A stretch of DNA of 5,001 nt from Actinomycetota bacterium (lineage in GTDB: Bacteria; Actinomycetota; Humimicrobiia; Humimicrobiales; Humimicrobiaceae), in the NCBI GenBank assembly GCA_003567835.1, contig PWYO01000178.1, forward strand, positions 1 through 5,001. The letters run 5' to 3'. The notes under the pieces were generated by a model. The model worked only from the letters and a program-made list of their open reading frames with translations, ran no database searches and was not told the DNA's origin. Position numbers and translations under genes: made by a program. Below, piece by piece: positions 1-4,570 of the stretch (within the stretch, counting starts at the first letter, position 1; the number at the start of each line of letters is the position of its first letter).

Positions 1-204
1 CCAAGGTTTGGCTGCCACTGCCATGAAAAGTGAACCTTAGCGGATCATGAAACGGGTAAAATAAGAGCAAAAACCAGTGGAAAAAAAGGACTGGCTTCCC
101 TTATAATAGACAAGAGGATGCAAAGCAGGATACCCTGGTTGCGGAATCCACATGCGGGTAAGCGCAAAGGGGGGACCAAGCAATAAGGGGGATGGAGGCA
201 AAAA
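1..204. other. Left-edge non-coding region and leader of the first gene pair
   Basis: No complete gene is visible here. One plus frame reads 12 residues (QGLAATAMKSEP) from position 2 to a TAG at 38-40, which could be the tail of a gene lying to the left; this is too short to trust. An inverted repeat, AAGGTTTGGC at 3-12 with GCCA at 20-23 and AACCTT at 33-38, can form a ten-pair stem with a nine-base bulge on its 3' side. A second short stem, CCAGT 74-78 with ACTGG 90-94, has an A-rich loop. Neither is followed by a T run, so I do not call them terminators. A promoter candidate lies at 78-107. Further down, TTGCG 139-143 can pair with CGCAA 163-167. No known riboswitch class was recognised. 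Confidence 0.5.
78..107 (+). promoter_or_regulatory. Candidate sigma-A promoter for the 65-aa membrane protein / UPF0280 pair
   Basis: A perfect -10 box TATAAT lies at 102-107. An 18-base spacer separates it from TGGAAA at 78-83, a four-of-six match to TTGACA. Transcription would start near 114 and leave a leader of about 90 bases before the ATG at 205. The -10 is convincing; the -35 is weak and overlaps a short inverted repeat. Confidence 0.45.
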
Positions 205-402
205 ATGTCTACGCATCGGCCAAGATTAAAAAATGCATTGGTATTGAGCATTGTATCCACCCTGTTTCTTATTCCGGTACTGGTGGCGGCCATGTATATT
301 TTTAGCCAGGTGCACTGGTGGATGCTTTTATTTGTCTTGGTGACCTATTTTATAATCATATTCCTGATATTTCTTTACTATAGCAGATTTGGAAAAAAAT
401 AA
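205..402 (+). CDS. Small two-helix membrane protein, family not recognised
   Basis: This 65-residue protein has two long hydrophobic stretches, about residues 10-33 and 38-61, joined by a short loop with His and two Trp. Basic residues sit at both ends (HRPRLK at the start, RFGKK at the end). By the positive-inside rule this predicts a helical hairpin with both termini in the cytoplasm. The ATG at 205 follows a strong Shine-Dalgarno GGAGG at 194-198 with a six-base spacer, which supports real translation. The TAA stop at 400-402 directly abuts the ATG of the UPF0280 gene, so the two are very likely co-transcribed and translationally coupled. I do not recognise the family and see no catalytic or metal-binding motif. 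It carries no flavinylation-like motif of the kind ApbE enzymes modify, so a substrate role for its neighbour is not supported. Confidence 0.75.
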   Translation: MSTHRPRLKNALVLSIVSTLFLIPVLVAAMYIFSQVHWWMLLFVLVTYFIIIFLIFLYYSRFGKK

Positions 403-1155
403 ATGCCTGTAACCGGATTTCATATTGAGCAGCTGGATGATAAACGGTTTGCATACCGGAAAAAAATCAGCAGCCATACCCATTATAAATGGCATATTGT
501 GTTCAAACACAGTGATCTGTATGTAGCCTGCAATAAAGATATACTCAACCCGCTTATAAAACACCTGTCTGCATTCTATAAAGCCATAGAAGCTGCAGCT
601 GCCCATGATCCCGCCTTTGTAAAATCTTTTTCTCCGGTCAGGAAAAACCAAGCCTACAGCCCCATTATCAATGAAATGATAGCAAAAACCGCTTTATTCG
701 GGGTAGGCCCAATGGCATCTGTTGCCGGTGCTGTCTGTGATTATATAGGCAGGAAGCTGATGGGGCAGTGCAGGACACTCATTATTGAAAACGGGGGGGA
801 TGTGTTTATCAAATCCGACCATGATGTGACTGCCGGAGCCTATACTGTCACCAAAGATCTGTCCGATAAATTGAAATTAAAAATCAGCTACAAGCAGACC
901 CCCTGCGGCCTTTGTTCGTCTTCAGGTACTTTCGGGCATTCCCTCAGTCTAGGCAAAAGCGACTTGGCCACTGTTTTGGGCAGCACCACTATGGTTGCAG
1001 ATGCTGCGGCAACTGCCCTGGCTAACAGGATCGCAGAATCAGAGGATATCCAGGCAGCGATTGATGCATTGAAAGGGCATAACGGCATACGGGGTCTGTT
1101 GGCAATAAAGGACAAGAAAGTAGGCATCTGGGGACAAATAACCCTTGCCGGCTAA
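403..1155 (+). CDS. UPF0280 family protein (ApbE-like fold)
   Basis: This 250-residue protein matches the UPF0280 family, a relative of the FAD:protein FMN transferase ApbE. Family signatures appear in order: GVGPMASVAGA (about 100-110), ENGGD (129-133), CSSSGTFGHS (171-180), ADAAATALAN (199-208) and a C-terminal GIWGQI (241-246). The GVGPM, ENGGD and SSGT blocks correspond to the conserved nucleotide-pocket regions of ApbE relatives, and the Asp-Ala-Ala-Thr block resembles the ApbE motif near its magnesium site. The length is normal for the family. No signal peptide or lipobox is visible, so it should be cytoplasmic, unlike many ApbE proteins. The biochemical role of UPF0280 is unknown to me, and flavin transfer is only an inference from fold. 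The ATG follows the preceding stop with no gap and only a weak GGAAAA upstream, so translation probably relies on coupling. Confidence 0.9.
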   Translation: MPVTGFHIEQLDDKRFAYRKKISSHTHYKWHIVFKHSDLYVACNKDILNPLIKHLSAFYKAIEAAAAHDPAFVKSFSPVRKNQAYSPIINEMIAKTALFGVGPMASVAGAVCDYIGRKLMGQCRTLIIENGGDVFIKSDHDVTAGAYTVTKDLSDKLKLKISYKQTPCGLCSSSGTFGHSLSLGKSDLATVLGSTTMVADAAATALANRIAESEDIQAAIDALKGHNGIRGLLAIKDKKVGIWGQITLAG

Positions 1156-1174
1156 ATGGCATCCTATTGTTTAT

Positions 1175-1199
1175 GCCTGAGGCGGGCAGGCTATTTTTT
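1175..1199 (+). terminator. Candidate intrinsic terminator after the UPF0280 gene
   Basis: GCCTG at 1175-1179 can pair with CAGGC at 1187-1191 around a seven-base loop. It is followed by TATTTTTT at 1192-1199. It lies about 20 bases after the UPF0280 stop and overlaps the 3' end of the opposing bactofilin gene. The stem is short at five pairs but all but one are G-C. It has no T run in the minus direction, so it would act on plus-strand transcription only. Confidence 0.45.
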
Positions 1200-1622
1200 C
1201 TTTTCCTTAACGGGTATTTCTTCAAAATCCTTCATTTGTTCATCGGTTTTAAAAACTTCAGGATCATCGGATATGATGCTCTCTCCCTTAAAGACGCCGC
1301 CCTTGGATACCGTCAGCAGGGCATCCTTTTGGGTAAGATTCCCGGTAAATTTTCCAGTGGGGGTAATCTCCACTTCCCCGGAAGCAATCATGTCTCCCTT
1401 GAATTTCCCGGCCACGATGGCATCGCTGGTCTTGATATTGGCCTCAACCTCGGCTTCTTTGCCGATAACCAGTTCTTTGTGGGTAATAATTTCTCCTTTT
1501 ACATTACCGTCAATCCTGGTGGCCCCGGGAGAGAAAATCTTTCCTTCAATGGTGACCCCTTCTGCGATGATGGTTACGGTTTTGCTTCCTTTAACCGTTT
1601 CTTTTTTTGAAAAAATAGGCAT
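1191..1622 (-). CDS. Bactofilin (polymer-forming cytoskeletal protein)
   Basis: This 143-residue protein is a bactofilin (DUF583). These proteins polymerise without nucleotide into filaments that scaffold envelope processes. The core, about residues 15-118, is built of short repeats with glycines and alternating beta-branched residues, e.g. GVTIEGKI (22-29), IDGNVKGEI (37-45), VAGKFKGDM (70-78), TPTGKFTGNL (87-96) and GGVFKGE (108-114), as expected for the right-handed beta-helix. The tail from about 119 is charged and ends in KEKKK, so it is probably disordered. I start at the ATG at 1622 because AAAGGA at 1629-1634 gives a six-base spacing; an in-frame ATG at 1643 would add seven residues and lacks a comparable site. 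The N-terminus MPIFSKKE resembles the short membrane-targeting tip reported for some bactofilins. No M23 peptidase gene, a frequent neighbour, is present. It appears monocistronic. Confidence 0.92.
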   Translation of the reverse strand: MPIFSKKETVKGSKTVTIIAEGVTIEGKIFSPGATRIDGNVKGEIITHKELVIGKEAEVEANIKTSDAIVAGKFKGDMIASGEVEITPTGKFTGNLTQKDALLTVSKGGVFKGESIISDDPEVFKTDEQMKDFEEIPVKEKKK

Positions 1623-1659
1623 AATGATTCCTTTGATTATCATTTTAAACTAAGCAAAT

Positions 1660-1688
1660 ATTATAGCACTTTTTTACCATATTGTTGG
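1660..1688 (-). promoter_or_regulatory. Extended -10 promoter for bactofilin
   Basis: Read on the minus strand, TGC followed by TATAAT (1668-1660) is a full extended -10 element. CCAACA at 1688-1683 sits 17 bases further upstream and matches only three positions of the -35 consensus, which is typical where an extended -10 compensates. Transcription would begin near 1653, giving a leader of about 30 bases that contains the AAAGGA ribosome site. Confidence 0.6.
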
Positions 1689-1834
1689 ATATTTCCTTTT
1701 TATAGCCCAAAAAATTTGCCTGAGGAAAGGAATCTGGGGACAGGGAAAGTATTTAGCAGGGCTGGCAGCAATATTGCAATTTGCCGAGAATCTACATAGG
1801 GTGTGCGGTCCCGACCTCAGGACTGGAAAATATT

Positions 1835-1863
1835 TTTATAATTTTATCAGAATTATGTATAAT
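1835..1863 (+). promoter_or_regulatory. Candidate promoter for degV
   Basis: TTTATA at 1835-1840 is followed after 17 bases by a perfect TATAAT at 1858-1863. A second TATAAT at 1837-1842 overlaps the -35 but has no good -35 of its own. The first pair would start transcription near 1870 and yield a leader of about 94 bases. Confidence 0.5.
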
Positions 1864-1885
1864 GCGTTTAGCAGGCAAACAGACC

Positions 1886-1940
1886 AATGGGGAGCCTGGG
1901 GGCAGGCGCGAAAAGCGTGGCCGGCCAGCCCGGAACCATT
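1886..1940 (+). promoter_or_regulatory. Possible structured 5' leader RNA of degV
   Basis: AATGG at 1886-1890 can pair with CCATT at 1936-1940 and enclose three smaller hairpins. These are GCCTG 1894-1898 with CAGGC 1903-1907 (loop GGGG), CGC 1907-1909 with GCG 1915-1917 (loop GAAAA, sharing one base with the previous stem), and CCGG 1921-1924 with CCGG 1930-1933. The stretch is strikingly GC-rich compared with the AT-rich promoter just before it. It ends 11 bases before the Shine-Dalgarno. I do not recognise a known riboswitch class; the individual stems are short and may be chance in GC-rich DNA. Confidence 0.3.
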
Positions 1941-1951
1941 ACAAAAAGCAT

Positions 1952-1957
1952 GGAGGG
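1952..1957 (+). promoter_or_regulatory. Ribosome binding site that fixes the degV start
   Basis: GGAGGG lies six bases before the ATG at 1964. The open frame extends back to 1781, but this site and the immediate appearance of the DegV N-terminal motif after 1964 decide the start. Confidence 0.8.
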
Positions 1958-1963
1958 ACGCAT

Positions 1964-2848
1964 ATGGAAGATTCTGGCAGCTTTGCAGTGGTAACCGACA
2001 GTGCTTCAGACATTCCCCCGGACTATATTTCTAGATACGGAATAGCTGTCATTCCCCTCTATATCCACCATAATGGCCAAGAATACAAAGACGGGGTGGA
2101 CATCAGCGCAGAAACCATATACAGGCTCCAGAAAGAGGAAAATGCCGTATTTAAGTCATCGACACCTTCTCCCAAAGATTTCTACCTTGTCTATAGTGAA
2201 TTGCTCAAGCAATACAAAAAGATTATCTCCATACATATTAGCTCCAAGCTGTCCGGGGTCATCACCAGTGCTCGTATGGCCAGAAGAATGCTTAACGCAG
2301 AGGACCGCATCATAGTCTATGATTCGTTTGCAGGAACCATGGGCTGCGGGCTTATGGCCGTTGCCGCGGCCAAAGCAGCCCGCAAAGGGTACAGCCCGGA
2401 GAAGGTCCTGCCCAAACTGGATTTTTTAAGGCAAAACATCAGGCTGTACGGCACCATTGACACCCTAAAATACCTGCGTTTGAGCGGAAGGGTCCCTGCC
2501 CTGGCCAATATCATATCTTCTGCACTCAAAATAAAGCCAATTTTAGGCATCCGAAATGGGATTGTGGCCATAGCCGGCATTGCCTTTACCCGCTATGGCT
2601 CGCTCCGGGAAATTACCAGGAGGGTTATCAGGCATTTCCGCAAAGAGCAATGGGTGGTGGTATCCATTGTACACACCCTTTCACTAGAGGAGGCAGAAAG
2701 GATCAAAGAGCGGCTTTCATCCGCACTGCACTGTGTGGATTTTACCATTACCGCATGCACCCCTGTGGTGGGGGCCCATACCGGACCTGGTCTGGTAGGC
2801 ATTATCATAAGCAAGTTGGATGCGGACCTTTACGCATTATTCCGCTAG
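1964..2848 (+). CDS. DegV family protein (fatty acid-binding, FakB-like)
   Basis: This 294-residue protein is a full-length DegV. Members bind a fatty acid and, in Gram-positive bacteria, several serve as FakB, presenting it to the kinase FakA for phosphorylation and entry into phospholipid synthesis. Motifs in order: VVTDSASDIP (9-18), SSTPSP (65-70), ISSKLSGV (92-99), YDSFAGTMGCG (119-129), LRLSGRV (171-177), LKIKPIL (188-194) and GAHTGPG (270-276). Ser93 and His272 fall where FakB proteins contact the fatty acid carboxylate, as I recall. The usual Thr of the TSQPSP motif is Ser65, and the usual GGRI is SGRV; both changes are conservative. No FakA gene is nearby, and DegV paralogues are often scattered, so the lipid specificity cannot be read from context. 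Its last 12 bases overlap the convergent AMMECR1 gene. Confidence 0.92.
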   Translation: MEDSGSFAVVTDSASDIPPDYISRYGIAVIPLYIHHNGQEYKDGVDISAETIYRLQKEENAVFKSSTPSPKDFYLVYSELLKQYKKIISIHISSKLSGVITSARMARRMLNAEDRIIVYDSFAGTMGCGLMAVAAAKAARKGYSPEKVLPKLDFLRQNIRLYGTIDTLKYLRLSGRVPALANIISSALKIKPILGIRNGIVAIAGIAFTRYGSLREITRRVIRHFRKEQWVVVSIVHTLSLEEAERIKERLSSALHCVDFTITACTPVVGAHTGPGLVGIIISKLDADLYALFR

Positions 2849-3403
2849 GTCTTTTTCTCCAAAAACCTCAGCGGAAAAAATAAATATCTGACAGTCTTTT
2901 TGCTTATAGCAGCCTTTTTGTAATCCTGCCTTGGCGCAGGTATGTTCCAAAAACTGGGTCCTGTCCCAGCCGTATTCTTGGGCAACCTGGGGAAGAAGCA
3001 GTCCCTGATAGGCGCCTTTTTTTATAAGCAAGCCGTGCTTTCCGACTTGAATTTCTGAAATATTGCGGATCTGGCGCAAAGGAGAGAGCACCGATATCTC
3101 CAAATCGATCTGGCTCAGTTCCGAAGCAGATACTGCAGGAAACCGGGGATCGTGGAAAGCTGCTTCGACAGCCATATCTCTTACTGTCTTCCACAAGGGC
3201 GCCTGGGCAGCAATGTTTCCAATGCAGCCCCTTAGGCCCCCGTTCATATGCAGGGTCACAAATGCTCCGCATGCTTGATTGAGCGCATCCTCCTTTATAT
3301 CAAATTCAGGCTTTTTGCGGCCATAAACTGCCTCAAGTAAAGCCTGTTTGGCAATTCGCACCAAAAGTTTTTTGTGTTCCAGGGTTAACGTTTTATATTC
3401 CAT
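2837..3403 (-). CDS. amrA: AMMECR1 domain protein (AmmeMemoRadiSam system protein A)
   Basis: This 188-residue protein is a single AMMECR1 domain. The hallmark LRGCIG lies at 57-62, preceded by GAFVTLH (46-52). Other family blocks are AAFHDPRFPAV (81-91), LEISVLSPLR (101-110), GLLLPQVAQEYGWD (134-147) and FLEHTCAKAGL (151-161). In bacteria and archaea this family is encoded with a Memo protein and a radical SAM enzyme, a trio named AmmeMemoRadiSam; its reaction is not established. Human AMMECR1 is the eukaryotic relative. I choose ATG 3403 because GAGG at 3410-3413 sits six bases upstream; an in-frame GTG at 3415 overlaps that site. The gene follows the Memo stop after 21 bases, so the two form an operon. 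No signal peptide is seen, so it is probably cytoplasmic. The 3' end overlaps degV by 12 bp. The symbol amrA is a convenience label for this family. Confidence 0.93.
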   Translation of the reverse strand: MEYKTLTLEHKKLLVRIAKQALLEAVYGRKKPEFDIKEDALNQACGAFVTLHMNGGLRGCIGNIAAQAPLWKTVRDMAVEAAFHDPRFPAVSASELSQIDLEISVLSPLRQIRNISEIQVGKHGLLIKKGAYQGLLLPQVAQEYGWDRTQFLEHTCAKAGLQKGCYKQKDCQIFIFSAEVFGEKDLAE

Positions 3404-3424
3404 GATGCACCTCACATATTGTTG

Positions 3425-4240
3425 TCAATACAAAACAGCGGCAAGGTAGCCCACCACTGCGCTGCGGTCTCCTGTAATATCCCCAGAATTCTTATAATCC
3501 AGAACCCGGGCATGCTTGGATCCCAGCTTTTGGGCTGCGCCCATGGCTGCAACCACTGGACCTGCTCCGCACATTTCAATATCCTGGCTGAAAAACCGGT
3601 CGGCCAGTCCCTGGTGGTCATAATGGTCAATAAGATTTTCTACTTCTCCATCCAGAGAAAGGGCCCTGTCATAGGGATGGTAGTGAGACAGGTCAGAACT
3701 GGCCACAATCAGCACATGATTTTGTTTGTAACTATTTGCGATTTCTTGGCTCAGCACCCGGACCAGTTCCGGGGACTGATTGCCCATTACGGCAAAAACC
3801 ATGGGTACATCCCCCAGCACAACCTGCAGAAAAGGAATTTGCACCTCCAGGCTGTGCTCATTTCTGTGGCCTTGTTCGGAGAACCTTATCCATTTGTTTT
3901 CTGCAAGCTTTTGTGCATTTTTGCGGTCCGGGGAAGCTGTGCCCAGAGGGGTCCTGTAACCGCCTGGATATAGGGATATAAAATGAAACGTTTCAGCATG
4001 GGAAGGGGCTATAACCAGTACCGATTCATAGTCGGCCCTCTCTATTTGCTTATAGGCATGGGCGGCCACCTGGCCTGAATAGACATAACCTGCGTGGGGG
4101 GCAACCAACCCTTGTATGCCTTTTAGGCCAGCGCTTTGTACCTGGTCCAGGTATCCCCTTATTTCTTTGCGCAGCATACCGGGGTCAGCAGGGTAAAAGC
4201 TGCCCGCGGCAGCCGGATGCCTGACTTGATGCTCTGCCAT
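3425..4240 (-). CDS. amrB: Memo family protein (AmmeMemoRadiSam system protein B)
   Basis: This 271-residue protein is a Memo homologue, with a fold like the class III extradiol ring-cleavage dioxygenases. Motifs, numbered from the ATG at 4240, are HPAAAGSFYP (8-17), GLVAPHAGYVYSGQVAAHAY (44-63), VIAPSHAE (76-83), NEHSLEVQIPFL (127-138), VASSDLSHYHPYD (179-191) and EMCGAGPVVAAMG (222-234). His49, His81 and Cys224 match the metal-binding His-His-Cys set of human MEMO1, so the metal site looks intact. Human MEMO1 is tied to copper or iron handling; the bacterial reaction is unknown. GAGG at 4249-4252 lies eight bases before the chosen ATG; an in-frame GTG at 4249 overlaps that site and is less likely. 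It begins 12 bases after the DUF2905 stop and is followed by AMMECR1. No radical SAM gene is in this window. The symbol is a convenience label. Confidence 0.94.
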   Translation of the reverse strand: MAEHQVRHPAAAGSFYPADPGMLRKEIRGYLDQVQSAGLKGIQGLVAPHAGYVYSGQVAAHAYKQIERADYESVLVIAPSHAETFHFISLYPGGYRTPLGTASPDRKNAQKLAENKWIRFSEQGHRNEHSLEVQIPFLQVVLGDVPMVFAVMGNQSPELVRVLSQEIANSYKQNHVLIVASSDLSHYHPYDRALSLDGEVENLIDHYDHQGLADRFFSQDIEMCGAGPVVAAMGAAQKLGSKHARVLDYKNSGDITGDRSAVVGYLAAVLY

Positions 4241-4248
4241 GTCATTCA

Positions 4249-4252
4249 CCTC
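4249..4252 (-). promoter_or_regulatory. Ribosome binding site directly after the DUF2905 stop
   Basis: On the minus strand GAGG begins at the base after the TAA of DUF2905 (4255-4253) and lies eight bases before ATG 4240. Ribosomes ending DUF2905 would arrive on top of this site, which favours coupled translation of the Memo protein. Confidence 0.65.
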
Positions 4253-4486
4253 TTATCTTCTTATGAAAAACCGTATGACAATATTGATGATAATGGTAAG
4301 AATGATGCTCAGCAATATACTGGTGGCACAGGGTATGTGAAAGTTCAACCCTTCCCTTTTAACCTGTATGTCCCCGGGAAGGTTTCCCAAAAAAGGAAAC
4401 CTGGAAATAAGCAAGAACAAGCCTCCCAGTACTGCCACCACGATTCCCACCATGATTAAAATTTTCCCAAAATGATCCCAGTTCAC
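4253..4486 (-). CDS. DUF2905 family small membrane protein
   Basis: This 77-residue protein fits DUF2905. It has a hydrophobic helix at about 8-28, the family signature FPFLGNLPGDIQVKREG (30-46) in the loop, and a second helix at about 54-73 (ATSILLSIILTIIINIVIRF) ending in basic residues. The family consensus places a Leu-Gly-Lys-like stretch before the first helix; FGKILI at 6-11 meets this, which supports the GTG start at 4486 over the internal ATG at residue 12. There is no good Shine-Dalgarno before the GTG, and the predicted transcription start falls at or beside it, so translation may be leaderless or nearly so. Function is unknown. It is the first gene of a tight three-gene operon with Memo and AMMECR1. 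In other genomes DUF2905 can sit beside unrelated genes, so the association need not be functional. Confidence 0.85.
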   Translation of the reverse strand: MNWDHFGKILIMVGIVVAVLGGLFLLISRFPFLGNLPGDIQVKREGLNFHIPCATSILLSIILTIIINIVIRFFIRR

Positions 4487-4492
4487 AACTCT

Positions 4493-4521
4493 ATTATATG
4501 GAAAATCATTATTTTTTTAAA
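4493..4521 (-). promoter_or_regulatory. Promoter of the DUF2905-Memo-AMMECR1 operon
   Basis: On the minus strand TTTAAA (4521-4516), a 17-base spacer and a perfect TATAAT (4498-4493) form a sigma-A promoter. Transcription would begin near 4486, which is the first base of the DUF2905 GTG codon. Confidence 0.55.
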
Positions 4522-4525
4522 ACCA

Positions 4526-4554
4526 TTAACAGCTAAGCCGGAATAAGGTAAAAT
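4526..4554 (+). promoter_or_regulatory. Promoter of the BadF-type kinase gene
   Basis: TTAACA at 4526-4531 matches the -35 consensus at five of six positions. TAAAAT at 4549-4554 follows after exactly 17 bases. Transcription would begin near 4561, only about ten bases before ATG 4571. The -35 lies four bases from the -35 of the divergent operon promoter. Confidence 0.6.
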
Positions 4555-4570
4555 AAGAGGGCATTTGTAA

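Larger units (their letters stand above)
1623..1963. other. Divergent intergenic region between bactofilin and degV
   Basis: This 341-bp stretch holds the bactofilin promoter on the minus strand near 1660-1688. On the plus strand it holds a degV promoter candidate at 1835-1863 and a GC-rich leader from about 1870 to 1963. Between them, 1690-1830, I see no convincing gene or paired element; GGTCCCGACC at 1807-1816 is an inverted repeat with too short a loop to form a hairpin. An open frame runs through 1781-1963 into degV, but its translation has no DegV character. Confidence 0.6.

Noticed and set aside
14..38. GCCACTG followed by GAAAAGTG, reminiscent of cobalamin riboswitch words
   Set aside because: The expected intervening stem, the GGGAAGG element and the rest of the core are missing, and the window edge cuts any upstream part. 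The match is a single short word.
205..402. The 65-aa membrane protein as a flavinylation target of the ApbE-like neighbour
   Set aside because: It has no Asp/Ser-Gly-Ala-Thr/Ser type acceptor motif and no large extracytoplasmic domain.
1156..1653. Long plus-strand open frames antisense to the bactofilin gene, one starting directly after the UPF0280 stop
   Set aside because: The minus strand encodes a clear bactofilin with its own promoter and ribosome site. The plus-strand frames are low-complexity shadows of its repeats and match no family I know.
1126..1742. ATCTGGGGACA repeated at 1126-1136 and 1732-1742
   Set aside because: Two copies of an 11-base word, one inside the UPF0280 coding sequence, with no flanking similarity or paired structure. 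Too little to call a mobile repeat.
1781..1963. 61-residue N-terminal extension of DegV in the same frame
   Set aside because: The extension spans the predicted promoter and GC-rich leader, is rich in Gly, Arg and Lys without DegV character, and a strong ribosome site precedes ATG 1964.
2820..2837. ATGCG/CGCAT hairpin near the convergent gene ends as a bidirectional terminator
   Set aside because: It has five pairs with an eight-base loop and no T tract on either strand, and it lies inside both gene ends.
2846..2867. AGG-TTTTT / AAAAA-CCT inverted repeat after the degV stop
   Set aside because: It is mostly an A/T run pairing with a bulge, has no T tract after it on the plus strand, and lies inside the AMMECR1 coding region.
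3419..3973. 184-codon open frame on the plus strand across the Memo gene
   Set aside because: The Memo family motifs on the minus strand are unambiguous. The plus translation has no recognisable domain.
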